This document shows positions 44,779-57,121 of a stretch of DNA of 64,000 nt, in pieces. The stretch lies in contig VXBP01005607.1 of NCBI GenBank assembly GCA_013400115.1, positions 295,839 through 359,838 of the forward strand. The letters are read 5' to 3'. Source of the stretch: Rhinopomastus cyanomelas (lineage: Eukaryota; Chordata; Aves; Bucerotiformes; Rhinopomastidae). Every line of letters begins with the position of its first letter. The stretch's first letter is position 1. The position numbers and the translations under genes are program-made. The notes under the pieces were generated by a model. The model was not told the origin of the DNA. It did no database searches and saw nothing but the letters and a program-made list of their open reading frames with translations.

Positions 44779-45702
44779 ACCTGGAACTTGCCCACTGCTG
44801 TCTTCCCTGAGCAACAGATATTTTTATTGATGTGAACTTCTCTTCCACACGGTTCTTTACTCCTTCATGAAGGCACCAGAGGTGGTTCTTCTAATCAGCA
44901 GGACAGGCACTATTATGTCAGCCTTCATAAACTGCTAACTGCACACAACCACCAGTTCAAGGAACCCATTTTAAGCCGCAGTTTCATTACTCCTCAACAC
45001 ACCAGGATCCTTCTGTCTCTCCCAGTGCCCCACCAGAAAATGTGTTGGTTTTCTTCCCCCCCCACGCTGCAATTAAAGCGGATGCCAAGGCTTTTCTTGA
45101 CGCAACACAATGCTGAAGAGCGTAATTCCACAGACCATAAACAGTGTAAAAGAATATGTTGACAAGTTCTAATGCATTTACTAGCCCTTTGGAATTAATA
45201 GGAATTATAGCAGGACATTAATAAGAATTATACTGTAGCAATTACAGTTGTGAAATTCATTCCCTCAGGTGTGGGGATAAATGGCATTGTGTGGCTGCTG
45301 CCCCGAACAGACCGCATGATGTTCCAGATACTCTGCAACAGCCACTCGAGCAGCTGGCGCTGAGTTTATTTATTATTTTTAATGGCAATAACTATTAATG
45401 AAACCCTCTGAAGAAGTTGAAACAAGAGGAATGAGGGAAGCAGAATTCCAGCTATAAAAATGCACTGAAAAATGAAACACACACCAAAAAAAGGCCGGGG
45501 AGGGAAGAGCCCCAGCTGATGGAAAAGAAAAGACACAGGGGGAGCGAGAGGGAAAGCAGAGGGAAATTCTGTGGTGTCAGCAGGAGGTGGTACTGTGTTC
45601 CCCCTCCCCTTTCTTCTTTCCCTTTCCCAGCTCTGCTAAATTTTATCCTTTCTGCTGAAAGATGATTTGGCTGCGAGCGCTGTAACAGCTCCCATTATTA
45701 AA

Positions 45703-45743
45703 GACAGCAGCTCTGTGACAGCAGCTCTGTGACAGCAGCTCTG
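45703..45743. repeat. 14-bp tandem repeat, 3 copies
   Basis: Units of GACAGCAGCTCTGT, the last one incomplete. Confidence 0.9.
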
Positions 45744-45824
45744 ATGATTCCCTCCTGTGCCCTCTCGGGACACACTCTCTGTGTGCAGAGAAGAAAACGC
45801 AGACAGATGCCTCGCGGGACTCTG

Positions 45825-46414
45825 CAGAATCACAGAACATTGGGGATTGGAAGGGACCTCGAAAGACCATCCAGTCCAATCCCCCTGCCACAGCAGGGTC
45901 ACCTAGATAGAGTCACACAGGAACATGGCCAGGAGGGTTTTAAATGTCTCCAGAGAAGGAGACTCTACAACCCCCCTGGGTAGCCCCCTCCAGGGCTCTG
46001 CCACCCTCACTGGGAAGAAGCTCCTCCTCACACTGATGTGGAACCTCCTCTGTTCCAGCTCACACCCACTGCCCCTTGTTTTATCATTAGATGCCACTGA
46101 GAACAGCCTGACTCCATCCTCCTGACACCCACCCTTCACATATCTCTAAACATTAATGCTCCTCAGTCTCCTTTTTTCCAAGCTCAAGAGACCCAGCTCC
46201 CTCAGCCTTTCCTTGTAAGGGAGGTGTTCTGCTCCCTTTATTGTCTTTGTGGCTCTGCACTGGACTCTCTCTCCAGAAGCTCCATGTCCTTCTTGAACTG
46301 AGGGGCCCACAACTGGACACAAGATTCCAGATGCGGTCTCACCAGGGCAGAGTAGAGGGAAAGGAGAACCTCTCCCAATCTGCTACCACCCCACTTCTGA
46401 TGTACTCCAGGATG
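45825..46414 (-). mobile_element. CR1 LINE 3' fragment, longest in window
   Basis: About 590 bp on the reverse strand. From the tail it runs through the whole ORF2 C-terminal block to the part encoding LYSALVRPHLESCVQLWAPQ. Frames are interrupted. In sense with JAZF1. Confidence 0.93.
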
Positions 46415-47103
46415 CTGAAGCTCTGCCTTCACAGAAGCAGCCCTGTACAGTCAGGCCTTGGGGTTTCTTCTGCTTCGGGTGAAACCAAACACCCACCTAT
46501 GGCCTCAAAGTCTCCCATTCAGATTCCCCAGTACTTCACTCAGCCTGGGCACCTCTCCACCCCCAAGTCACAAGCGCCTGGCTGCTTACGGCCGTCAGGC
46601 TGTCCACGTCTCCTCCCCGCGGCTCTCATCCGCACGGGGTGGAGCGCAGATGAGGGCAGTCGGATGGCTTCCCCCCATCGCCAGCTGTCGACGCGAGCGC
46701 ATGCACACGCGCTCTGCGGCACATCTGGAGAGCTCTGCCCTGCTGACGGCGGCTCCGTCTCCCACCCCGGCCGAGCGAAAGCCAAAGAAAGCATTACTGA
46801 CCTCCTCAAATATCCCTGAACTCTAGGAACGGTTAACCTAAAATGAAGTTGAGAGTTGTTAGAGTTTAATTAACTAATAAAAAAATGGAGGCAAAACCAC
46901 AACTCTGCTTCTACGATTTCCTGCCCTTGATTGTATCTTGATGGAAAAAATTCCTCAAGCTGTTGCTTTCAAACTTTTTAGCTCAGTGGTTGGTTTTTTT
47001 CATTTTAAAAGCAAATGCAACAGAAAACCCCATTGTAAATACACGTAAGTGCTCCTGGGACGAGAGCACATGCAAGTCTAAACAGTGGCACCAGCCAGTT
47101 CTG

Positions 47104-47478
47104 CCATTCCAGTGCTCTGTCACTCTCACCGTGAAGAAGTTCCTTCTCATAGTGAGGTGGAACCTCCTCTGTTCCAGCTCACACCCATTGCCCCTTGTCC
47201 TATCATTAGATGCCCCTGAGCACAGCCTGGCTCCATCCTCCTGACACCCACCCTTCACATATTGATCAACATTGAGGTCATCTCTCAGTCTCCTTTCCTC
47301 CAAGCTCAAGACTCAGCTCCCTCAGCCTTTCTCCATCCAGAAGATGTTCTACTCCCTTTATCATCTTTGTGGCTCTGCATTGGACTCTCTCCAGCAGCTC
47401 TGCGTCCTTCTTGAACTGAGGGGGGCCCAGAACTGGACACAACACTCCAGATGCAGTCTCACCAGGGCACAGTAGAGG
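47104..47478 (-). mobile_element. CR1 LINE fragment lacking its tail
   Basis: Reverse-strand ORF2 C-terminal block (RRFHLTMRRNFFTVRVTEHW) with no 3' tail on its left side. A separate complete tail follows at 47505. Confidence 0.9.
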
Positions 47479-47504
47479 CATCCATTTAATCTTTCTATAA
47501 ATTA

Positions 47505-47665
47505 CCACAGAGCACTAGGGATTGGAAGGGACCTCGAAAGACCATCTAGCCCAACCCCCCTGCCAGAGCAGCATCACACAGGAACATATCCAGATGGGTT
47601 TGAAGTGCATCCAGGAAGGAGGCTCCACAACCCCCCTGGGCAGCCCATCCCAGTGCTCTGTCACC
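47505..47665 (-). mobile_element. CR1 LINE 3' fragment
   Basis: Reverse-strand tail and start of the ORF2 end, 26 bp from the previous fragment. It probably belongs to a separate insertion, because both contain the AGTGCTCTGTCAC block. Confidence 0.9.
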
Positions 47666-48269
47666 TTGGCAGAGTGACAGTTCTCCAACACCTTCTGCCC
47701 AGGCCTCACTTGTAGGCAGACACGTTAAAAGAAACCGATGGAAGAAACCAAAACCTGTGCACAAGCATCTGTTAGGTCCCTGATCTAACCTGACCATCCC
47801 TGAACAAAAACACCATCAGAAGAGGTGTTTGAACAGTCAGAACAAATGCTCCAGTGTCTTCAGTTTTTTAATCCAGACCTGACACTGTGGATTTTACAGA
47901 TATTACCAGCTTTTAAGTAAGAATAACCGTATGAATCTGTGCTGCTTCTGGTGCAAGGCAGTCATGCTGATGGCCCCACGTACCCGCAAGGCCTATTGCA
48001 GCTGGAACTGCAGCCTATCCCTGCTTCTATCTAACTGTCCTACTGAACTCAGTTCCTTGGACTCTCTTTAAAAATAAAAAGGACAAATTAAAAATCCCAA
48101 CAATGTATTTAAGAGGTTCCTGCTATAAACAAAATGTAAAAAACTTACTGTCCTGAAGAAAGTAAGTGGCAATAAAAATCTATCCTTTCCATAAGCATGT
48201 TGTTCCAGTTGCCATAGAAAAACAACAGTGATTCGGGCAGAGTTTTCAGCGCTTCCCCCTCAGAATTTA

Positions 48270-48620
48270 ATTTCCTCAGCGGTCAGCGTCGAGGAGCAGC
48301 AGCCCATGTGGTGGCTGTGAGCAGCACAGCAGAGGCGGCTGGGGGGAGGAAAAACAAGAGCTGCACAACACGCAGTTGGCGCTGCCACCATAAACAGCCC
48401 TCGACGAGGTGTTTTAATTAAGCACCGCAAGGCCGAGGACGGCGGCTTCGCAGGGCTGTTCCCACGCCGAGCAGGAGTCCCCGGCCCTTGGCTGCGCGTC
48501 AGGTGTACAAAGCGCAACGCGAGCCGGCGGCTGCTGAGGGCTACTCGGGGCGTCTCGCCAGGGTACCCCGCGGTGCGCTGGAGGGGACACAGCAGGCACA
48601 GGGCAGCACGTTTGCTCGCG
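48270..48620. other. CpG-rich patch in JAZF1 intron 3
   Basis: About 350 bp dense in CpG (for example CGCAACGCGAGCCGGCGG), unlike its AT-rich surroundings and not CR1. Could be a small CpG island or internal promoter. Frames through it lack homology. Confidence 0.5.
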
Positions 48621-49304
48621 CCTTCGAGAGCTCGGTGGTGTGGAAGAACAGCAATTGTACAGATTTGCTTCGCAACCAGAAAATAAAGAGACAAGTTCTT
48701 TGCATTTAACCTATGGCCTGCCCCAGGGCGTACAACTGCGTGGCTTGGACAAGTATCCGCAATGACTTTTAAGAGAGCTGCTGCCTTGCTGATCTCCAGT
48801 TGGACTTGCCATGCACCTGGCAAACAAGAGCCTCTGCTGGGGCACCAAGCACAGACGTTTCTGTAGCCTGTGTGCTAATGGCTGCACTGCTGCTCATAGC
48901 GCTGGGCAGGCAGATCGATCACTCTCCCCACCAGTACTCACAAGGAAAGTATTGGAATCATTCTTCAGACATCTGAATGGCAAAAACACCCCCCAACACC
49001 ACACATTTCTCTGAGATGAAGCATCTAAATAGCTGCAGGAGAAGGCTGGAAGAAAAGCACATAGCTGGAGGGGAAGGCCAATGGAGAACACATGCTTTCA
49101 GCAAGGCAGAGTACAAATACACAGTGGTAGTGCTGCAACTAAATACCAGTGCTACAACAGCAAGAAAGCTGCCTTCTCCACATCTCTCCTCTGACAGTGC
49201 TGGTTCTGAGGCTTCTTGCTAGCCCACTGCTTTTTACCATGACCAGTTTCCTCATGTCCTTCAGACACCCCACATCACCAGCCTAACCTAAACCTACAGT
49301 GCTA

Positions 49305-49380
49305 TCACAGAATCACAGAACATCAGGGATTGGAAGGGGCCTCGAAAGATCATCTAGTCCAATCCCCCCACCACAGCAGT
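49305..49380 (-). mobile_element. CR1 LINE tail fragment
   Basis: Reverse-strand tail only, two octamers then AACATCAGGGATTGGAAGGG. Confidence 0.9.
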
Positions 49381-49857
49381 CACGTCACTTGTTAAATCTA
49401 AAGGCTGCTGTTACTGTGCCTTGAATTAACTGAAAGGCAAAGCTAACACAACCCAGCACAAGCCCTGTGTGCCACTGCGATGAATCCAACCTATCTGGAC
49501 CTCTGATCAAGACCATTACAAGTTCTTCCCTTCTCCTCCTATGAAGCAAAACAAACTCAAAACATCCTTGCCAATTACTTTTGTGACCAGAAAGCAGACA
49601 TTTAAGTATACAATGAATAACCAGGAGCAAACAGCAAACTGCAGCAAGAACCAACATCGCCAGAGTCACTGAAAGGTCAATCATTTCCCATAAAAACTTC
49701 GGCCTCACGCGTTGCTCTGCGTGGGACTGGCAGTCTGCATCTCATATCGGAGTCCTCCTCACGTTAGGAGCACACAGTGACTGCTCCCACGATAAAACAA
49801 GAAGTGAATTGTTAATACTGCACAAATGCTGGCCTAACACTACAGCACATTCACACA

Positions 49858-49996
49858 GGTGGTCCTGCTGAGGCAGGGGGACTGGACTAGGTGATCTTTC
49901 GAGGTCCCTTCCAATCCCTAATGTTCTGTGGTTCTGTGACTGGACTGGATGATCTTTCGAGGTCCCTTCCAATCCCTAATGTTCTGTGACTCTGTG
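49858..49996 (+). mobile_element. CR1 LINE tail with 58-bp tandem duplication
   Basis: Forward tail in which the last 58 bp (49881-49938) are repeated directly (49939-49996) with few differences. The octamer-like ends match at both junctions. Confidence 0.9.
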
Positions 49997-51400
49997 TGAA
50001 TTGTCAGGCTTTCACATTCTGTGCCTGTGGATGATGCACGGTCTCCTCCCCACTCAGCAGCAGGGAGAAAATTCCCTCAGCCAACACTCTGATCCAGAGA
50101 CCCTATCAAGTCATTCAAAATGAAATCTTTATAGGTAGCACAGAAAATAAATGCTGGGGCAATCAAACATGAAACAGGGCAATAACATGGGTCATGGCTG
50201 CTGTGCGATCGTTAGAAGCTACAGCAGGGCTCTCTTGGCCGTGAGCTGGTGCAGGTGGCACAATGCACGAGCCCTGCAAACTCGGGTGACAAACTCCAGA
50301 CAGTGAATCATCCAAACAGAGCCAGCCAGGACCCTCCCTTTGCCTGCCTGCTTGCTTTAGGGGTGGGGAAAGGGGACAGAGGTGTCTTCAGCCTTTGTGC
50401 AGATGCGCGTCTTGTATTTTCGTTCATGATGCAAACATCCACGCGCTAGGACTGCAGAAGCCAGGGGAGGTCACACAGAGCACTGGGCACAGAAATGCAC
50501 TGCTGCTTCAGACAGCAATCCCAGTACTGGCACTGAGCACCTGCACTCAGCAAGAGCTCTGTTTGCCGCAGTAAAGGCTGGAGCCTTCTCCAGCCAACAG
50601 GTGCAAGCACGTGCGGCGAGACGTTTCTCTCTTAGGCCAGCAAGTATCTCAGAATCTCATTCCTGGGGGAGGCGGATCCGCACAGAGGCCAGCTGCACGC
50701 TTGGCAGCTCTGCTGTCACTCGAGAGAGCTGCTTGAGATGGTTATGGTTTGTCAGAAGGGCTCTTGCCAAGCCTGGCACAGACCTCCATCCCTCTGCATG
50801 AACACAAAAGAGCCATCAAAATAGCAATTAGAACTTATTACTGACTTGGCCTAACACTGAGCTGGGGGAAGGCCCAGGGCATGCCCTGCTGGCTACTGCC
50901 AGCCCTGGCACAGCAGGTCCCACAGGCTTTGTGGTCTCTGGTGGTCACTGCCGAGCTGTTTGTGTGAGGAGCACGTCCCTTGCCTCGCACTTCAACTGGT
51001 GCCACTTCCTTCCCTTCCTCATGACACTAGTCAGAGCAGGATTGGGCCAGAAAAATAGCTTCTAGAGAAACCACCCTTCCTTCCAGCCCTCTCCTAGCTC
51101 TGCTCAAGTGCTAAACAGGCATCTGTTTAGGAAATATTGCTGCTCACGAGGACTAATTTTCTATTGTCTCTGGCTGAAGCAAGGCTCTGTTAGCAATGAA
51201 ACACCAAGAGAATTTAAACAGTGCACCTCACATAACAGTACAGATCTGGACTCAAAGAGCAATACAGTCGTTAACACTGGTTTTATGCACAAGGTACTTA
51301 AAAGCAGTAGAGAAAGTAAGTGAGAAAACCCCCTCTTTCACTAGTAACACCCAGGTTAAAAAAACCCTAGTCCTCCAGAGCCAATGAGGCAGGTGGAACA

Positions 51401-51460
51401 CACAGAATCCCTGAACTTTAGGGATGGGAAGGGATCTCAAAAGATGATCTAGTCCAATCC
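51401..51460 (-). mobile_element. CR1 tail remnant
   Basis: Diverged reverse-strand tail, CACAGAATCCCTGAACTTTA then GGGATGGGAAGGGATC. Confidence 0.8.
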
Positions 51461-51514
51461 AAAGTCCTGGACATGGGAAGTCCTCTTTGCTTGTAAGAAA
51501 TCTATGGCAGAACC

Positions 51515-51576
51515 CACAGTATCACAGTAATGCTAAGGTTGGAAAAGACCTTAAAGATCATTGAGTCCAACCCCTT
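51515..51576 (-). mobile_element. CR1 tail remnant, distinct subfamily
   Basis: Reverse-strand tail AAGGTTGGAAAAGACCTTAA then GATCATTGAGTCCAACCCC, the same subfamily type as 11851-12015. Confidence 0.82.
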
Positions 51577-54500
51577 CCACTCCAAGTTCCCTCTCTCTTG
51601 CCCCCAAAAGGTAAAGCATGGCAATGCCAGAAAACCATTTGAGACGAAGTCTTTGATATCATCTCCGAGAAGCAACCGCCTTCCATTGTCTGTATGATCT
51701 ACATCTTGATATTGGTCTATCAAGCAATAGTCTTTAAAACTGAAAGCATGGATAATCCCCACCCAGAGATTATAAATCCACGAAGAGGAGCTTGCACACC
51801 TATACACGCAGGCGTAGCAGAGCTCACTGACTACATAAGGGTACGCGACTCAAACATACGTGTAGTAAGCTACGTAAGAAAGCCAACGTAACTCTCCACT
51901 TGCCATTACTTGCAGTGCAGCAGCTCATCACAAAAGCATGCACGTGAAGAACTGATGCTGGAACAAGCAGTCAACTGATACCGTGGCATGTGTTTTGTAG
52001 AGCAGGACTCTGTGCGAGCGCTGCAGAGGTGCTAAAGCAAATTGTTGTAACGTCGCTGCACAATGTGCTGTTGAGGTTTTATGGTCACACTGCGCCAATA
52101 GTCTCAGGAAGTTATTTTGCATTCTTATATAAACTTTCTCCCCCTCCCCGAGCCTGTTTTCCACAAAAAAGGGCTTTCAGGAATGTTCAATCTTCTGTTT
52201 GTATATAGCAGAGGGAAAACACGATAAACCCAGGAACAAAATCTCTGCTTTAAATGTCTTTTTAAAGCTAGATTGCTACAACTTCACGTGAACAAGAATA
52301 AGCTGTTAAACACTCACCAAAAAGAGCATAACCTTCCTGTAATTAAAGGGCAGCATTTTTAGAAAAATAATGAAAATTTAGAAAGTAACTAAATAAATCA
52401 ATCTACCCAGCAGACCCCTCCTAACTGGAGGCTTAACCTGCAAATTGATGCAACATTAATAAAACTTGTGGCAGCTGGAATCCTTTCTTTCCCTGGCCTT
52501 GGCAGCACGAGCAGATACGTCTGAAGAGAACATATTAGTTTTTAGTACCACCTTTAGTCACAGGATGTTAATTGAACTCTGGCAAATGTTTAAAGATATT
52601 GTCAAAATGTTCAAGGAAGAATTAAAACCAGTTGGGGCTGAGAAAAAGAAACAAGCCATCCTTCCTCCCCCCTCCTCGTCTCTCCCCAAACATCTGTTCC
52701 AAACTTATATTCCAAAAACCACAGTGAAGAACAGTCATAATTAATGTTAGTTTGGCTTTTTACTTGCTGGGCCTGTATGCTGAGATTAGAAATACAAGTT
52801 CAGGGCACTATAACTGTATTTAAGGGCTCTCTTGATGGATATAACAAAAAGGCAGGTTTTCTTTTCTCTTATTTTTTTTTTTCTTTAAAAAAGGAGAAAA
52901 AAGCAGAATGTGAATGTGGAAACAGGCTCATGTTTAAGATAAAGGATTACAATAAAAAGTACCTACACAAATGAACTACAGTTTATGAAGCTGCAAAAAT
53001 ACATTTGAGAGGTGTTTTATAATGCTGGGTTAAACATGCTTTACAGCTGCACAAAAGCTATCCAGCCTCTCGTGGTACAGGCCATAAAACTGCTAACGCA
53101 CGTGGTCCTGACCCGCCGTGGCGGCTGCCGCGCACTTGGCCTTCGTCCGCGCACAACGCCGGCGAGGATGCGCCGAGCCGCAGCCAGGCTCCAGCTCAAA
53201 GAAGTGCTGTCACTGTGCAGGGAGCGCTCACTGCACCAGAACTGCTGCTGATTTCAGGCAGGATGCAGCTACATGGGGATTTTCAAGATGCACCTGGGCT
53301 GGACCTTGGAGCCTCATGAACAGAGCTTGAACCATGCCAAAGGGATCCCACAGCAGTCTGTCTGTGGGGGACCAAGGTGCAGGGGAGCTGCAGGGACCCA
53401 GGGCAGCTCAGCACTGTTTCAGCAGCTTCAGGCTGATGGAATTTCATACTTACGAGCCCCAGGAGTGTTGCAAACTCCTGACCAGCAACGAGGGAGGCAA
53501 TGACACATTCTCCATTTCAACGTACTGAAGGGCAAGAGGATTTATTTTGCATGAAAACATGCTTAATACTTCTCTCTACCTGCTTTTAAATGCTCTGATC
53601 ATCTAGATTTATTCATCAGTGCAACGTGAGACAGCGCCCTGATGGCAATACTCAGGGTCACCAGTAAGGAGGAAGATACCTGCTGGTTACTGAGCCAGGC
53701 TTTGCCGTCCTCCCGACGCACAAGTCTGCAATGGAGATGCTAGGTTTTTGAATTAATCCTAGTTCCTGTTTCTGAGAAACGTTTTTTAGCACCCAACTAG
53801 AAGAACACATTCAGCAAGGAGCTGCGTCCCGTCTCTCTTCTGAAAACCTACAGCTTGTGACAGCTGTCACAGACCTTTCTCTGAGGCTATCACTGTTCCA
53901 ATCAGGTTGCACAGAACGTGTGCTGCCAGGTGTGAGCTGTTTCAGAGGATACACCACCACTGGGATGAAGCTGAAGTGAAAGTACTTTTAAAGTTGTTAT
54001 TTTCCACTGCTCCTTGGCTTCCTGTACCCTTGGAGGCAGAAGTGCTGAGACACTGCCATCAGTGATGCTGTATATGGGAAACCCGTACAAGAGGGAGCCT
54101 ATGCTGGCACGGACAAAGCACCAGCCCTCATCTTCAGCAAGAATTAGGTTGCCAGGCCACAAGCACTAAAAACCCAAGAGAAGATTTCGTTCTGAGGGTC
54201 AGCAAATGTTTTGTTCCACAGCCTTTAGCTTCCTTGGCAATTCATGAGAGATACAAACCAACCCCTTTTTCCTAGAATTTCATATAGTTTAGATGATCGT
54301 GCCCTGGCTAACGTTGACTCACAGCACACCATTTCCCCTGTGAAATAAACCTCTCTGTGTTTTAAGCTGCCAAGAGTGAAATGGTATGTTAGCCCTGGCT
54401 TGTTTCTACTTCTGATTTGCTTTGGCTACAGGGCAAGGAAAAGGCAAACACTTGCAAGTGTCACCATGCCCAGCACACTGAGGCACTGGCCTAACTAAGC

Positions 54501-54654
54501 ACGCGGGGCTTTTTCCTTCTAGCCACTGCAAACACTGCTTGGAAGCCTTAACTGCTTTCAGTACTGGAGAACTGCAGCACTCGTGCAGCCACAGCATATT
54601 TTCAGTTCCTCAGGCATTACAATGCACAAACAAAGCCCAGTCAGCATTGCAGAG

Positions 54655-54728
54655 CAGTATTTTATATATGTCTTTTATATACTTTTATATATAATAAAAT
54701 ACATGAATACATTTCATAGATACGTTAT
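54655..54728. repeat. AT-rich low-complexity stretch
   Basis: TATATATG and TTTTATATAT runs. Ends at the single N (54729). Confidence 0.75.
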
Positions 54729-54729
54729 N
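54729..54729. other. Single undetermined base (N)
   Basis: Lone N at the junction of the AT-rich stretch and a CR1 tail. It may mark a closed or collapsed assembly gap. Confidence 0.95.
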
Positions 54730-54763
54730 CCTTCCAATCCCTAATGTTCTGTGATTCTGTATC
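54730..54763 (+). mobile_element. CR1 tail remnant after N
   Basis: Starts abruptly at CCTTCCAATCCCTAATGTTC right after the N. The upstream part of the element is missing, possibly an assembly artefact. Confidence 0.85.
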
Positions 54764-56518
54764 TATTTTTGCATGGACACAGTCATGATTTAAATAAGCA
54801 CCTACAGCTTCCATGTGCTTGAATACAGTCTCTGACTTTCTGAAAGCCATTTTGTGCTTTCAGCCAGTAATTTCTGAGGTAATTAGCAGATTACTTATAA
54901 AGCTAAATAGTTTGAAAAAAAAGAAAAATACAAAAATCCTTCCACCAGTTTGCCCTCGCAGTATAAACACACAAACATGAATGCTGTCATTGTTACCCAG
55001 AGCCACTGAAGTTCCTTTTTGGGTGTCAAGCTATTCCTACAGCAAACCAGTTACACCACAAGCTGTGAAAGTCAGGCACCAACGTGCTTTCCACTAAATG
55101 TGTATTTTTCACACATTTGGAGGAAGAAAGGTCCACGTACAGCGGGTGAGCTCCTACACCAAAACAACCTATCACAAATTAACACAGAGACAACATTTTC
55201 TTTAAGCTTATTATACATTTTCTATTCTTGACCCTGTTAAAAGCACTTGGCCAGGTGAGACGACTACGGTGGGGATTATAAAACAGTTCCCGTGCTTGGA
55301 AGTACTTTAAATCTACAAGCCATGTTTCTGCTGCTGCTTTGTAGCTCAAACCCCAAAAGTAGTGATGATTTTATGAGTTGCTGTAGTCTAGACAACTCAG
55401 TCACTTTTCAATTAAATTGTTCCTAGGGGAGAGCACTGTGAAAATTCCCATACAATTAATTACAGGTATGTGTGGCTAAAATACAATCCTACTGCACAGT
55501 AGCTTTACAATTGCCGGTGGCACTTACGTACGTCCCAAACAAGCACACTCTGGAGGGGCAGGGAAGGTTAAGCACAACAACCAGGAGGTCACACGCAAAG
55601 CTACCTGTAGTGAGCGAGGGGAGATCGCTAAGGTGCGCTGTGACATTGCTGATGTGCTTTCTCCTCTGGCAAGACTCTAGTTCTACTAGAAGAGTTCTAC
55701 TCTAGTTCTACTGAGGAGCACGTAATCAGACAACTGAGTCAATCTTCCCAGAATAGATGTTTGCAACAAAGTGGGCTTTAACACATTTCTACTGCAAGTT
55801 AAACTGCAAATGATGATTCTATCACCTATATGTACTTGAACATCTCTGAGCCAACAGTTTTACTAAGGTGATGTTCTCGGTCTTCATAATTTCAAGCTGT
55901 TTGAGCATAGATGTTTCCCACGCAGCCATGCCCAAGGTTGGACAACAGCAGAGTTGCTGTGCATCCAATATGAGATTATCTTTCTTCCACATAACCTCTG
56001 AGCTTAAGTTTCAGTGTGTTCTGAGTATGTAATTCTTCTGCTTTGGTTGGGTTTCGTTCTGCCAGTGAGCAACCAACACAACACAATGCTCCTGCCTCTC
56101 TGCAGAGCCAGGATGGCCACCTGACAGCTGATGGCTGCAAGAAGAGATCCATTTCTGAGGCACTTGGGCAAGCCCAGTGATGAGCACTTGAACATTTTTC
56201 ACTATGGATTAGTGGAAGAAGGAAGAGCTGAGTATGCATGAGGTTAAAGCCTGGCTCCCTAGAAGGGACATGTGGCATCTAGCTGTGCAACAACATCTTT
56301 TAGCCATTGCTGGGAACAAACCCCACCTGTGCTAAGAAAAGCCTTAGAGGAAATAATGGCACTCTTACTTACTATTCCTCATTGTTATTGGAAACCTCCT
56401 ACCGTAGTGCTATTCTTTAGAGCAGAAACTAGAAACTAGCACAGATTGTACTTGTTATTCATGCTCAGCCACAGCCTCAGCCAAAAGCTCACGTTATAAC
56501 CTCACACCACGTCCAAGC

Positions 56519-56537
56519 ACACACACACACACACACT
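56519..56537. repeat. (CA)n microsatellite
   Basis: About nine AC dinucleotides. The only clear dinucleotide array in the window. Confidence 0.9.
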
Positions 56538-56779
56538 GCAGCTAATGCATGTGTTGATCAACTGTTTTTCACAATGTAACTAACAATGACAAAATGTATT
56601 TATGTGCTTGTTTGTTTTTCAGAGCAGCCAGAACAGGATGTCTGTGCTACAATAGGTGCCTCAGACTGCTAAATGCCAGGCAAACATACATAAAAATTAA
56701 TTAGTTGGGTCTATATTAATTAGCGTGCAGGATTAGCATAGGGCCCTAAACCTGCAATTAGATGGAACCATTCTGGCTC

Positions 56780-57121
56780 CTGGGGTGACCTCATTAATGT
56801 TTATAAATATGTGAAAGGTGAGTGTCAGGAGGATGGAGCCAGGCTCTTCTTACTGTCATCTAATGACAGGATGAGGGGCAATGAGTGCGAGCTGGAACAT
56901 AGGAGGTTACATATAAATATCAGAAGGACCTTTTTCCCACTGAGGGTGATGGAGTGCTGGAACAGGCTGCCCAGGGGGGTTGTGGAGTCTCCTCCTCTGG
57001 AGATGTTTAAGACCCACCTGGACGCATTCCTGTGTGACTTCTCTAGGTGATCCTGCTGTAGCAGGGGGATTGGACTAGATGATCTTTCAAGATCCCTTCC
57101 AATCCCTAATGTTCTGTGATT
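56780..57121 (+). mobile_element. CR1 LINE 3' fragment
   Basis: Forward copy of about 340 bp with an almost continuous ORF2 C-terminus (QEDGARLFLLSSNDRMRGNE, then VVESPPLEMFKTHLDAFLCD) and full tail. Antisense to JAZF1. Confidence 0.93.

Noticed and set aside
46241..46819. 192-codon plus-strand frame in JAZF1 intron 3
   Set aside because: Its first third is antisense CR1 and the rest is CpG-rich intron. No domain.
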